Shown here: positions 1-44,715 of the stretch, in pieces
How positions within the stretch are numbered: position 1 is the stretch's first letter
Layout of the letters: the number at the start of each line of letters is the position of its first letter
NCBI GenBank assembly: GCA_020137815.1
Contig: CM035360.1
Span: forward strand, 6,893,059 to 6,957,058
Direction of reading: 5' to 3'
Source of the DNA: Hormiphora californensis
Lineage: Eukaryota > Ctenophora > Tentaculata > Cydippida > Pleurobrachiidae
DNA: 64,000 nucleotides
Notes under the pieces: generated by a model
What the model was told of the DNA's origin: nothing
Seen by the model: the letters and a program-made list of their open reading frames with translations, nothing else
Database searches by the model: none
Position numbers and translations under genes: made by a program

Positions 1-287
1 TGAAGGGGATGGAAAGGAAGTGGGTTTTAAAATACTCGGGAATAGTACACGGGAATGAATGACGGGGGTTGTCGAGAAAAATGCTTACCAGGGTGGATCC
101 ATTCTGCCTTCTGGTGATATATTTTCTCCCCTCCATATCTTGTCAGGGTAGCTTCATAATAGCACACTGACAAGCACACTGATAGGAAAGGGAGAGAAAT
201 GTGGGTTTCTTATAAAGCACGACCATCATTTAATGTCGGGTTACTGAAAGCTACCCTCCTAATCACTAACTCATCTCCCTGTTTCAG
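1..287 (+). other. Intron upstream of the first terminal exon
   Basis: No open frame stands out. The stretch ends in a pyrimidine-rich tract and a TTTCAG acceptor at 281-287, so it is read as the last intron of the gene whose terminal exon follows. Confidence 0.5.
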
Positions 288-920
288 CCTCCGATTGCCG
301 TCTCCTCGATGCCTCTGTTGATGCAACCCACACCCCAGATGTTACCCATCCCTGGGATGCTCCCCCAGCCCTCCACTATGATGCCCATGCCTCACCCAGG
401 GCAGTTCGGCGCTGCTGCAGCTGCCCAGGCTGCTGCCGTAGCTGCAGCACAGGCTGCCTTGCAACGATCTGCAGCTGAACAGCAACAACAACAACAACAG
501 ATGCCCCTACCTCCCTCCATGCCCATGCCCGAGAGTATGAGGGATGTACCGGGTCTAAACAACTCCAACACATCCTCTCCCCCTGCTGGTGGTGGAGCCA
601 CCAACCAGAGACCCGAGACACCACCTCCACCACCCCCTGCCAGGCCGCCCCCTGATGACACTAGATACCAACAGAGACAGCAGGGTAGTGGTTACCATGG
701 TTACCAACAACAACAACAACAACATGGTGGTCACCATCAAAATAGGACTTACCCGCAGAGACAGGAAGAAAGGACTACTTACCAGAGACAAGAGGAAAGG
801 ACAACATACCAACCTAGACAGGAGGTTGATCTGGGCCCTCCTAGGGACCCAAGAAAGGCAGCTATGTTGAATAATAGTGTGCCCCCTCCTCCTCCCCCTA
901 AAAATGGGAGTATTCGATAA
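288..920 (+). CDS. C-terminal exon of a Pro/Gln/Ala-rich protein (partial, 5' end outside window)
   Basis: This is a terminal coding exon entered through a TTTCAG acceptor at 281-287 and open in phase 0 to TAA at 918-920, giving about 210 residues. The composition is low-complexity throughout: Met/Pro-rich (PLLMQPTPQMLPIPGML), then an Ala/Gln stretch (GAAAAAQAAAVAAAQAAL), a Gln run, poly-Pro (PPPPPPARPPP), a Gln/His/Tyr block (GYHGYQQQQQQHGGHHQN), a repeated RQEERTTYQ motif, and a basic Pro-rich tail ending PPPPPPKNGSIR. Such tails occur in RNA-processing and transcription proteins, but no folded domain is present here and I do not assign a family. The in-frame ATG at 309 is internal because the frame stays open upstream to the acceptor. 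The gene continues to the left of the window. Confidence 0.7.
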   Translation, partial: PPIAVSSMPLLMQPTPQMLPIPGMLPQPSTMMPMPHPGQFGAAAAAQAAAVAAAQAALQRSAAEQQQQQQQMPLPPSMPMPESMRDVPGLNNSNTSSPPAGGGATNQRPETPPPPPPARPPPDDTRYQQRQQGSGYHGYQQQQQQHGGHHQNRTYPQRQEERTTYQRQEERTTYQPRQEVDLGPPRDPRKAAMLNNSVPPPPPPKNGSIR

Positions 921-1757
921 GAAGTGATGAGAGAGCTCTCAATATGTTTAATTTTCGTACCAACATAATTTATGTTTTATGGACATTTTCCAACCCGTGG
1001 ATGTTTCTTGTCACAGATCCTCGAAGAGAGTAAAGATTTCTGTTTTAACATTCCCCTCCTCCCCTCTCTTATAAAGACAACCATATATCCCGCGTTTTTC
1101 TATTTTGTTTTCCCGAGTTTTATTGGTTGAAAACGTGTGGGAAGATGATATGATCTCTGCGTCGTGACTTTCTCTGCCTCCCCCACACGTTTTACACCGG
1201 TAACATGCCCCCACCTCTTGTTCCAACCCTCGCTCTTCAAAGGGCTCTAAACCTTGTTGGGCAATTATATATTGCCAAACAAACCCCCTTTCAGATCTTA
1301 AAGAGGAGCGATGGATGACGTGTTTCTAATTCTCCCGTCCTCTTGAAATGAAGATCTGTAATGGATTACTAATGGATTATCAATGGATTACTAGTTGTAA
1401 GTTATCATCTCGACAAACAAAACCATACAAATCAAAAGTAATTGAGCTCTTAGACTGTTAAATTCAACGGTGAATTGTAAAATTTACCCCATATTTCCAA
1501 GATCTAACTACATTCTCTACCCCAGGTGTTATTTGTTATGGTGAGGGAACAGAGACCTTGAGAGCACAGAACGTCCTAGAAGATGCAAGACAAGCCAATT
1601 TGTATTCGGATTTCGGGGAGATGACGTAGGTTCACGACACAGCTGTCCCCTCCCCCAGCTGCCCTCGACGGGATACTGATTATTCAGAACACAGAACTCT
1701 TTGAACTATCTTTTTTAAATGACATGTGATGGATGTTTATTGTTTAGAGGCTTCCAT
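921..1757. other. 3' UTR and spacer after the first gene
   Basis: No coding region is recognised. The stretch carries short T-rich and pyrimidine-rich tracts and repeated ATGGATTA-type motifs near 1359-1390. It presumably holds the 3' UTR of the upstream gene; I see no convincing AATAAA at a standard distance. Confidence 0.35.
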
Positions 1758-1765
1758 TTTCTGAG

Positions 1766-2467
1766 GGGGGGGTTCCCATGGTATACTTTGGTATACTTTG
1801 GTATACTTTGGCATATGGAAAATTCCAAAAAAATATGTGGAAGGTACCAAAGTATACCAAAGTATACCATATCTTTTTAATAGCTTTGCGTACTTTAAAG
1901 TGTTAATTTAAAATAATTAAGGCTTTAAAACAGTTTGTATAAACTTTCTTAACTCATAAACTTGAGGTTAACTAGGCTGAATTGGCTAATTTCATAGAAT
2001 CGAGGAAACTTATTTTGCCTATGAAATGATAAGTCACAAAACTGGGGTTTGACACATTGGGACTCATTTGAGTGCGATAAAAAACTTTTAAAAAAGTCAA
2101 GAAAAAGTTGAAATAGTATTTGGTAAAGTCTCTAAAAATTTTTCAAAAATTGCCTCAACCGGGAATTGAACCCCTGGCCACTGAGTGGCCAGCCTTGAGC
2201 ACTAGCCGGGTGATGTAACATACGTAAAAATCAGTTTAATAAGCTTTATATTACCAATTTAGAACGAAATAAGGATGTAGTTTTACAAATTTAGTCAATT
2301 ATTTTATCTTATCGCTTAAATTTTACCTTTTTCAAAATTTTTATGGTATACTTTGGTATACCTTGGTATATTTTGGTATACTTTGGTATACTTTGGTATA
2401 TGGAAAATCGCTGAAAAAGTTGTGGAAAGTGCCAAAGTATACCAAAGTATACCATGGGAACCCCCCC
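1766..2467. mobile_element. 702-bp non-autonomous TIR transposon, hAT-like, copy 1
   Basis: The element begins GGGGGGGTTCCCATGG and ends with its inverse, CCATGGGAACCCCCCC. It is flanked by an exact 8-bp direct repeat TTTCTGAG at 1758-1765 and 2468-2475. Just inside each end are tandem GGTATACTTT decamers in inverted orientation. It has no transposase ORF. A second 702-bp copy in opposite orientation lies at 50335-51036 with a different 8-bp duplication. Eight-bp target duplications are typical of the hAT group (established knowledge); the assignment to hAT is inference. Confidence 0.85.
2151..2213 (-). repeat. tRNA-like core inside the 702-bp element
   Basis: Read on the minus strand there is a B-box-like GGTTCAATTCC, a preceding perfect hairpin GGCCACTCAGTGGCC in the anticodon-arm position, and an A-box-like CTAGTGCTCAAGG. 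The acceptor stem is not closed, so this is a tRNA-derived or pol III promoter-like segment and not a functional tRNA. The same segment is in the copy at 50590-50650. Confidence 0.5.
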
Positions 2468-2770
2468 TTTCTGAGTCTTATCTATAGAAGATCCAATGAG
2501 TGTGATAGCCGTGTGGCTTTTTTAATAAGGTTTCTGAATGTATTGTTTTCAATTTAATTTACAAAACCCCTCAAATGCTGTTTCAATCAATCTAAAGAAG
2601 AGTCAGACAACAATATTCTATGATGCCTTGTGTCTGGCTCTTTTATTGTCTGGTTGTGGTGGCTAAATAAACCGGTGAAGTCGGCTATGGGTGGCAACAT
2701 TGGGATGAGGCGCTCCAAACCCTGTTTTGAGTCTGAGTCTGCTCAGATCGGGTCGGTGCTGCCAGGCAGT

Positions 2771-3004
2771 TTACGGGTTACAGTTATGCCTGCTGGTACT
2801 ATTGCCATAGCAAAGGTGGCCGGATATTCCTGTGGTGAAATATGTGGGGTTGAGATGTGATCCTGTGTGGTTCAGGTTGACATGGAACATCTGAGACGCG
2901 ATCTTGTTGGCCAACATTGGGAGGCCACCACCCTGACCCAGAGCATAGATCACGTTCCCTGAACCCAGAGCATAGATCACCTTCCCAAATAGATCGCATC
3001 TCAC
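2771..3004 (-). other. Orphan 77-codon open frame, possible gene fragment
   Basis: This open frame is divergent to the gene at 3181. It contains a short internal duplication (VIYALGSGN then VIYALGQGG; the DNA repeat is GTGATCTATGCTCTGGGT twice) and a segment FHVNLNHTGSHLNPTYFTTG that looks like real protein. No splice structure was established and no family recognised. It may be a decayed exon. The DNA just beyond its 3' end (about 2732-2770) weakly resembles a stretch at about 7013-7050. Confidence 0.2.
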
Positions 3005-3089
3005 ACGACCTTGTTAATCAGAATCCGCCCCTTGCTAACCCGCCCATGCATGCCAACAAGCTGCCCATAATTCACTGCCACCCGACCAG

Positions 3090-3097
3090 TATAAATA
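3090..3097 (+). promoter_or_regulatory. TATA box of the 3181 gene
   Basis: TATAAATA lies 84 bp upstream of the ATG at 3181, which leaves room for a transcription start and a leader of about 55-60 nt. It is a standard core promoter match, inferred from sequence only. Confidence 0.5.
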
Positions 3098-3180
3098 ACA
3101 AACTTCCCTAATCCACAAACCAACTCAAACTATCTATTCCTTGTTTACTATCTCTCCATCAATCCAATTACAATAACAAC

Positions 3181-3828
3181 ATGGGTCAATGCTCCAGCTC
3201 AAAGTGTGTCGTCCCCGGAATGGGATCTGCCCCTCGGACTACCTCATCCTTCCTATCTGACCATCACAACTACGTCTCTCTATTATGCGACAACCGTGTC
3301 TCCCTCCCTAACTCTGCCACCTCTTCTCATCACCTAGACAACAACAAGATCCACGGATTCGAAACCATGTACCGAAGAAGCAGGATTGTCAACAAGAGGC
3401 TGTTTCTCAACTCTGGGTTTATGGAGGACGACTACTGCTCACCAGCCCCTGATGTCCATCCCTGCTCTCCCCTCCCTGCCTCTGAGACCTCTACAACCTG
3501 TATCAGAAACAAGGAGTACATCAGCGCCACCACCTTCAATACATCCTGCCTGTCCTCGGAGTACGATCAGCCTTGTAACCGTGTCAGGATGCCTACCATG
3601 ATACGACGACCCCTGGATATACCTCGCCTTGTGTTTGATCTGAGTGATGGTGATAACCTGATGACTGAGGAGGATAGGAGTCCCAGGCGACTGGCTCGTT
3701 CCCATGGTGACGTGCCTCTAGTGACGTCATTGGACTCTCTGGAATCCAGCAACAGCTCTTCTTCTACCTCGTCCAGTTTGGGACGTGATCAGGAGCATGT
3801 GGACCTGACTGTGGTGGCTTATCTTTGA
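3181..3828 (+). CDS. Single-exon 215-aa orphan protein with N-myristoylation-type start
   Basis: An uninterrupted ORF of 215 residues runs from ATG 3181 to TGA 3826-3828, with a TATA box upstream. It starts MGQCSSSKC: Gly2 followed by Ser at position 6 and Lys at 8 fits the N-myristoyltransferase consensus, and Cys4 could be palmitoylated, so the product may be anchored to the inner membrane face. The rest is Ser/Thr-rich and probably disordered, with many possible phosphosites (SLESSNSSSSTSSSLGRDQE). A Cys pair and an acidic DLSDGDNLMTEED patch lie in the C-terminal third. No transmembrane segment and no known domain is seen. It lies tail-to-tail with EIF2B4, whose stop codon is 118 bp away, so the two 3' UTRs probably overlap. 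The function is unknown. Confidence 0.65.
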   Translation: MGQCSSSKCVVPGMGSAPRTTSSFLSDHHNYVSLLCDNRVSLPNSATSSHHLDNNKIHGFETMYRRSRIVNKRLFLNSGFMEDDYCSPAPDVHPCSPLPASETSTTCIRNKEYISATTFNTSCLSSEYDQPCNRVRMPTMIRRPLDIPRLVFDLSDGDNLMTEEDRSPRRLARSHGDVPLVTSLDSLESSNSSSSTSSSLGRDQEHVDLTVVAYL

Positions 3829-3946
3829 ATTGTTATTGTTTATTTTGAGATTTCGTAAAATTGAAATATTGTCTCTGAATTTGTGGGAAGGAAATCAAAA
3901 GAATCAAAACAGCTTCAAACTCAACACTATTAATATCAAGTCCCTC

Positions 3947-21843
<17,897 letters not shown>

Positions 21844-22175
21844 GGCAGGGGCTATGGGATGGGAATAAGAAATGAAATCATACATGGACTACAGCAGTAC
21901 TTTATTGAAATGAACGTATAATAATGAGTGCAGTAAGAAATGTGATAGAAAATAACATAAACAGATCCAAGATTTACATATCAAATTCAAGTTGTCAAGT
22001 GAGAGTGGACAAAGGTAAATTTGATTTAGTAACCCCCAGAAAACAGGGGATCTTTGTTGTCCATTCTCCCACAAAAAAGCGGTATATAAATGTGATACAC
22101 AACAACAACAATAAAGCTATACCACACTACATTCGTAAACAGACATTATAATTGCTAGAGATATGACGTTCGAAT
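21844..22175. other. Spacer between UDP-glycosyltransferase 3' end and EIF2B4 start
   Basis: About 330 bp between two head-to-tail minus-strand genes. It should hold the EIF2B4 promoter and the 3' UTR of the glycosyltransferase. No TATA box is convincing. Confidence 0.4.
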
Positions 22176-23777
22176 TCACTCTGTTTTGGTTTTTGTGGCC
22201 CGGTTGAAGATGCACCTACAGCAGGAGAAGGACGCCCAGAGAAGGAGTCCAACTATACCAACCAATACCACCAGGAACACTGCTAACACATCCAAATTAT
22301 ACACCTCAACTGAACTCTGTTCCATCAGAACCTTGTTCTTCAGAAAGTCCAGGTTCCCACCTGCTAAAATGTGCTCACAGATGAACAGGAATACCTCTCT
22401 TCCTGATGTGGGATCAGATTTTACAAAGTTTGTAGCAGTCGTGATCTCAGCCTGGTATGTGGGTACCTCACCCAGGAAACTCTCTACTTCATCTCTGAAG
22501 GACTCCTCGGTAATCCGTTCTTTAGGGACCATTCTGCCAAACCTTCTCCGGTGAACCATTCGAGCATTGTAGTATTGATCCCCGAATAGGGGAACACACA
22601 GTAGAGGCACCCCATAGAAGAGACTCTCCATTCTACCGTTATTACCGCAGTGACTGATGAACATGTCCACTCTTCCACTGGCCAAGAGGTCCTTCTGGGG
22701 TACCCAACCCTCCTGGAGGATCTTGAGTCCCGGGGCGTGCTGGGCCAGGTCCTGTTTGGTCTTCAGAACCAGGCAGAGACCCTGGACTCGTGCCAACCCT
22801 CGCAGCATGGGAACCACGAACAGGAACAAGGTGATATCCTCTGCGTAGGAGCCAAACGACATGTAAACCACGCTCTCACAGTTCCCATCCAGGAACTCAG
22901 TGTATTTATCGGGTAACGGCTGTGCTTTGTACAGGTCCAAATGGAAGAAGCCCATGTTAAACATGGAAGGAGCGGAGAGGGCTGGAAAGGAAAGTGCAGG
23001 GTGGTCAAAAATAAAGTTAGCAACGTGAATTCGATCTGCCTCTAACTGTGTAACCCCTGCATCCTCGTAATGTTTCGTCATCACATTACCGGAGAACTTT
23101 ATAACTAGAACGTATATTATCTCCACTATTTGTTTGAGAGTGAAGAGTCTGTCTGTCAGGGAGGGAGGAGTATCGTCTGTAAGGGTGTTGAAGTTATTTG
23201 GTTCGCTGTTGATTAGCATACCCTGATTGAGATGGGATCGAGTGAAGGTGTATTCGGAGACCGCCAATACCCCCACAACTGGAATCCCACTTTTAGAAAG
23301 TCTGATCTTGGCCCCAAAGTTAGCCGTGTCTTCAAGAACAATGAGACTAAACGGGGTTGAATCAAGGAGGTTTTGGAACTCTGGACCATTGAAATAAGGC
23401 AACAAAACATCAGTTGTTGGGGTCATGAACTGTCTGAATGTTTCTTCTGGGATTCGAGTAGAGAACATAGTTAGCATACCATACTCAGTGGGCAAGTTCT
23501 TCAACTCCCTTACCAACCCATTCATTAAGTTATTAAACTCCTGTTTATACTCAACACCCCTCATGTAGACCGATGTAAAGGGCCGATTATCAAAGTTAAC
23601 ACGAGTATCCTGTACCATGCTGAGCAGGGTGACGTTGTAGCCTCGTTGTGCTATCATGGTAGCCACCTCTGCTGAGATGTACACGTGGGATCCAGGTATA
23701 GCCGTTATTACAAGGACATTCTTGGTGGCGGTGGTGAGAGTGATCAACACAGATAGCAGGAGAAATGGTTTAGCCAT
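22176..23777 (-). CDS. UDP-glucuronosyl/UDP-glucosyltransferase, type I membrane, intronless
   Basis: A single-exon ORF of 533 aa, the usual length for animal UGTs, which transfer a sugar from a UDP-sugar to small lipophilic acceptors on the luminal side of the ER. Residues 1-17 form a signal peptide (FLLLSVLITLTTATK). The likely catalytic His is H31 in AIPGSHVYISAEVA. The GT-B donor-binding signature is at about residues 360-395: EGWVPQKDLLASGRV, FISHCGNNGRMESLFYGVPL and CVPLFGDQYYNARMV. Near the C-terminus a hydrophobic anchor (VLAVFLVVLVGIVGLLLW) is followed by a short basic, Cys-containing cytosolic tail ending KTKTE, which fits the KxKxx ER retrieval motif. In the signature, HCGNNG replaces the common HGGxNG/S. 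Acceptor and sugar specificity cannot be told. The palindrome at 23904 starts 127 bp upstream of the ATG. Confidence 0.93.
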   Translation of the reverse strand: MAKPFLLLSVLITLTTATKNVLVITAIPGSHVYISAEVATMIAQRGYNVTLLSMVQDTRVNFDNRPFTSVYMRGVEYKQEFNNLMNGLVRELKNLPTEYGMLTMFSTRIPEETFRQFMTPTTDVLLPYFNGPEFQNLLDSTPFSLIVLEDTANFGAKIRLSKSGIPVVGVLAVSEYTFTRSHLNQGMLINSEPNNFNTLTDDTPPSLTDRLFTLKQIVEIIYVLVIKFSGNVMTKHYEDAGVTQLEADRIHVANFIFDHPALSFPALSAPSMFNMGFFHLDLYKAQPLPDKYTEFLDGNCESVVYMSFGSYAEDITLFLFVVPMLRGLARVQGLCLVLKTKQDLAQHAPGLKILQEGWVPQKDLLASGRVDMFISHCGNNGRMESLFYGVPLLCVPLFGDQYYNARMVHRRRFGRMVPKERITEESFRDEVESFLGEVPTYQAEITTATNFVKSDPTSGREVFLFICEHILAGGNLDFLKNKVLMEQSSVEVYNLDVLAVFLVVLVGIVGLLLWASFSCCRCIFNRATKTKTE

Positions 23778-23903
23778 TCTAAGGTATGGGTTATTACTTT
23801 ACTTCTTTTTATCATGCCATTTGCATTCTTTAATCGCAGATCTTCCAAGTGGTCAGATCATGTAGTAAAAAGTCAAAATATAAAATGACAAATGCTCATA
23901 CAC

Positions 23904-25243
23904 CACGGCGTGCCTGGTGAAATTTTAACACGACCTAGCATGCGACGGGAAACCACCACTTGTACGTGGTAGCTGAGGGTCTACAGAATGGCGCTACGGT
24001 GCGGGAAAAAACATTCCATTCCCTAAAATCTTTTTTTTTACTTTTATTTGATTTGGGTCAAAATTGGCTATATTAAACGTGGTCCCGAAAAATCCATAAT
24101 GACTTAGCACACGAAATATGTCACCCCCACCTATTTTTGGACGTAGAATCGATTGCCGTTGAAGTCGAATCTCTAAAATGACTGTAAAATGGTCAAAAGT
24201 TGATTTTTTACCATTTTTTGGAGGTTTTTGGCCCCTAAACCATTGAAAACGTTGAGATAGGAATTTGAAACTAGTGCCAATCGTTAAAATGGTCATTTTT
24301 CTACCAAGAACCAAGTTTTCGTGTATATCCGATTTATGGTTAGAATTGGGCAAATTGTTGAAATCTGCCAACTAGGAGAACCGTACCTTGATTTTTTCCT
24401 TTTTTATGTTTTGTATTTTTGATAAACTTCTGATTGAAATGGCCAGTCGGGACCATGCTTAAGTTGTTTATGGGATAAATTTCGACTAAAATCCAAGATT
24501 TCATACCAATCCAATAACAGATCGTTGATTTATAGAAAATTTAGGTAGGCAAAACGGTCAAAATATCAACTTTTTTTGCTTATTTTGACCGTTTTGCCTA
24601 CCTAAATTTTCTATAAATCAACGATCTGTTATTGGATTGGTATGAAATCTTGGATTTTAGTCGAAATTTATCCCATAAACAACTTAAGCATGGTCCCGAC
24701 TGGCCATTTCAATCAGAAGTTTATCAAAAATACCAAAACATAAAAAAGGAAAAAATCAAGGTACGGTTCTCCTAGTTGGCAGATTTCAACAATTTGCCCA
24801 ATTCTAACCATAAATCGGATATACACGAAAACTTGGTTCTTGGTAGAAAAATGACCATTTTAACGATTGGCACTAGTTTCAAATTCCTATCTCAACGTTT
24901 TCAATGGTTTAGGGGCCAAAAACCTCCAAAAAATGGTAAAAAATCAACTTTTGACCATTTTACAGTTATTTTAGAGATTCGACTTCAACGGCAATCGATT
25001 CTACGTCCAAAAATAGGTGGGGGTGACATATTTCGTGTGCTAAGTCATTATGGATTTTTCGGGACCACGTTTAATATAGCCAATTTTGACCCAAATCAAA
25101 TAAAAGTAAAAAAAAAGATTTTAGGGAATGGAATGTTTTTTCCCGCACCGTAGCGCCATTCTGTAGACCCTCAGCTACCACGTACAAGTGGTGGTTTCCC
25201 GTCGCATGCTAGGTCGTGTTAAAATTTCACCAGGCACGCCGTG
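23904..25243. mobile_element. 1.34-kb near-perfect palindrome (foldback element FB1)
   Basis: Two arms of about 660 bp are almost identical in inverted orientation around a spacer of about 20 bp centred near 24574 (GTCAAAAT..ATTTTGAC at the core). I noted one 1-bp indel between the arms. The ends are CACGGCGTGCCTGGTGA and its inverse. ACAC flanks both sides (23900-23903 and 25244-25247) and could be a 4-bp target duplication. The same 125-aa frame appears on both arms and is not coding. CACxx ends with short duplications occur in the CACTA/Chapaev group; this placement is tentative. A relic of one end lies at 45641-45701. Confidence 0.88.
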
Positions 25244-26294
25244 ACACGCATGGCATTTTCTAGCCAGACCAAGAAGTATTTTATGGAAATAGCTTCCAAC
25301 AGGATCTGGTCTATCTTACGTGAAAGCACACACCTGTTACTACTAAAACACCCAGATTGCAACCTATCTATCTACATTTTGATTCTCAATGTGAGTAGTC
25401 GACAAAGGAAAATCCTGGGATTTCCAGGAATCTCAGGTCAGTCGTTTGAAAGCATTTATGGCGAGGTCTGGCTTCTTTCCAAATCGTCGAATCACAGTGG
25501 TGCTCCTCATACTGACCTGTGCGCTAAGCTTTCACTACTAATATGCATTCATTTTTAATCGTCGTGAAGTTGCGACCATACTCAATCAAATTGAAGCAGC
25601 TCTTCTTTCTGCCAGCCAAGCAGATTGGAACTAGTTCCATGGTCTGAGTCATCTTTGAAGCAGGTTTCACACTGTTACTACTAACACCGATTCAACCTTA
25701 TTTGTTCTCTACATGTCTAACATCCACTAATTGGAGTTTCGGACTAGCGCTCCGCCCAAGATATTTGATGCCATCCGTGATAATTTGTTGTAAATTTTTT
25801 CATCGCGTTATCAGTTACAAGTTACAGATTAAATGTTTCGTTAATACTATTAACACACCGAAAGCATCCCTGGGAACTGGTATCGCCATAATTGCCATAT
25901 CGCGTGAAATTCGACATGGATGCACCAATCGAGGAGGAGGACGTAAAGTACTTCCTTTTCTCAATGTTACCCGAAAATGGTGCCAACATGATGCACCTTG
26001 CTTGAGCGCGCGGTCTTCTATCTGGTAACCAGTGGAGCCCGTAACATGAATAATGCAGTCTGCTCTCAATCTCTGCAGTGGTGCTCTCAACTGCCACGCG
26101 CGCTAAGCACTGTCCACGACACAAATGAGCATTCATGTTTAGGATGCCGTGGACACCGCTTTTGGCGACCAATAGATGGCACATCCAGCCCGACGTGTAA
26201 GTGGGATGAATCATTTTTAAAGTGAAAATGAAAAAATCGCGTGGTGGATAGGAACCATAATATCATAGCCTCCAAGAGCCCCAAGAGCGCACAT
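25244..26294. other. Spacer with no recognised feature
   Basis: Several open frames of 75-130 codons exist on both strands, but none has splice support or a recognisable motif, and they overlap each other. I see nothing that supports a gene. Confidence 0.35.
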
Positions 26295-26600
26295 CGAAAA
26301 CACACCTGAGGCGCACCCACCAAAAGGACACATCCAAGAGCGCACCACCTCCAGAAGACACCACTTCAAGAGCGCACCACATCAAAGAGAGCTCCCCATC
26401 CAGAAGATACCACGCGCAGGGGACACCACGCGCAGAAGAGACCAGCACGGCGTTGTATTTGCGCGTGCGGTCTCTTCTGCGCGTGGTGTCCCCTGCACGC
26501 GGTATCTTCTGGATGGGGAGCTCTCTTTGATGTGGTGCACTCTTGGAGTGGTGTCTTTTGGAGGTGGTACGATCTTGGATGGGGTGCGCTCTTGAACTTT
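26295..26600. repeat. About 300-bp imperfect palindrome
   Basis: The left arm carries CATCAAAGAGAGCTCCCC and CAGAAGATACC, then ACGCGCAGAAGAGACC. The right arm carries the inverses around a centre near 26455. The outer part is built from GAGCGCACCAC / GTGGTGCACTC repeats. It lies just outside the PABPC 3' duplication, and part of its right arm recurs at 30345-30400. Confidence 0.75.
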
Positions 26601-26651
26601 ATTGGCCAGCGTTAAAATCTGGGTGTTTCGTGAGTGCTGACAAACGGTTTT

Positions 26652-26704
26652 TTTAGGGTTAGGGCTAAAGTAGGGTTAGGGTTGGGGTTTGGGTTGGGGT
26701 TAGG
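26652..26704. repeat. Interstitial telomere-like TTAGGG tract
   Basis: About 50 bp of degenerate TTAGGG/TTGGGG units (TTAGGGTTAGGGCT, TAGGGTTAGGGTTGGGG). TTAGGG is the usual animal telomere unit. The corresponding place in the other copy of the duplicated block is eroded to GGGTGG-type sequence. Confidence 0.7.
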
Positions 26705-27178
26705 CCTTGACATTCCCTACCAGATAAACTTTGAATTAGCCAAAACGGTTGAGTGGTTCGGCGGTTAGAGCCGTTTTAGTGAATCAACTTTTTTGGCAGC
26801 GCGCACCTGTAAACAGGCCACCAAACACCCAGATCGTTGGCAAACGTTGCTGGCCCCCCGATAGTTCTGCGCCACGCGCAGCGCGGGATAAGGCAGCGCT
26901 TTTCAACCCAGATCGTAACGGCGCCCAACTTTATTATGGTTCCTTATTTGCAATTTTATTTAATTTATTTATTTGGCGCGCGCGGGATTCTATTATTTCA
27001 ACGCAACGCGCGGCGTTTGATTTGCGCGTGAAAATTTTGCCAGCGCTCCTATCCGGTCCGACCCCCATTTTTTTTAAACATAAAGACAAAAACAGACTCA
27101 GTTATTTTGGAAGAAAAAAAACGGTTAATATATATTAACTGGGTGTATAATAAAAGACTTGCGACGATGTTTAGTCAC

Positions 27179-30140
<2,962 letters not shown>

Positions 30141-30344
30141 CTGAAATATGGGGTGGGGTTAGGGAGAGAAGGGAAGTGTGTGGAAGATAGGTAGGAGTAG
30201 CATTCTTTCGGTGTATGTGGAAGATAGGGATTTGGGGATAATGTTAAAGAGGGTTGAAGAGATTTCATTTAAAGTCATAACAGCTCGACGTGACCAAAAG
30301 CGCGCCGGTCCCGCGCGAGGTCCGCACCGACCAACTACACTTGG

Positions 30345-44345
<14,001 letters not shown>

Positions 44346-44358
44346 CTGGAGCTGATGT

Positions 44359-44402
44359 ACTAGATCTAGAATCTAGATTTTCTAGATTCTAGATTTCTAG
44401 AA
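44359..44402. repeat. CTAGA palindromic repeat just after the Rab stop
   Basis: A run of alternating TCTAGA/ATCTAGAT motifs starts 14 bp after the stop codon and would fold into hairpins in the 3' UTR. Confidence 0.7.
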
Positions 44403-44672
44403 AAGTCCCATAATTGGAAGGACTCGAAAGTGGAAGAGAGAAAAAGAGACTGCGAGGGAGTGACTATTTTATATTTTGCTTTAAATTCGGAATTTTGTAT
44501 GAGAAGAAAGCATTGAATTGTAATTGTGTAACTTTTACTATGTAAAATCGGTTTGTTTACATTCTTCTGGACCCCCACTTTGTTTGGGGCACAGTCGCTT
44601 AACGATAGTGTAGGAATATGTACCATATAATCATACATGCGGACATATCTACCAGTTTATAAGCTTCTCACT

Positions 44673-44715
44673 GAGATTGGTGAGAACTGCGTAGTTCTCA
44701 GTTCTCGCCAATCTC
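44673..44715. repeat. 17-bp inverted repeat
   Basis: GAGATTGGTGAGAACTG pairs with CAGTTCTCGCCAATCTC (one mismatch) around a 9-nt loop. Confidence 0.65.

Noticed and set aside
2151-2213. Functional tRNA gene in the 702-bp element
   Set aside because: The acceptor stem does not close and the anticodon arm is a long perfect palindrome, so only a tRNA-like core is claimed.
22186-23865. Plus-strand ORFs opposite the glycosyltransferase
   Set aside because: They are shadows of a strongly supported minus-strand gene.
23994-25153. Two identical 125-aa ORFs on opposite strands
   Set aside because: They are the same sequence read from the two arms of palindrome FB1, with no start context, domain or independent support.
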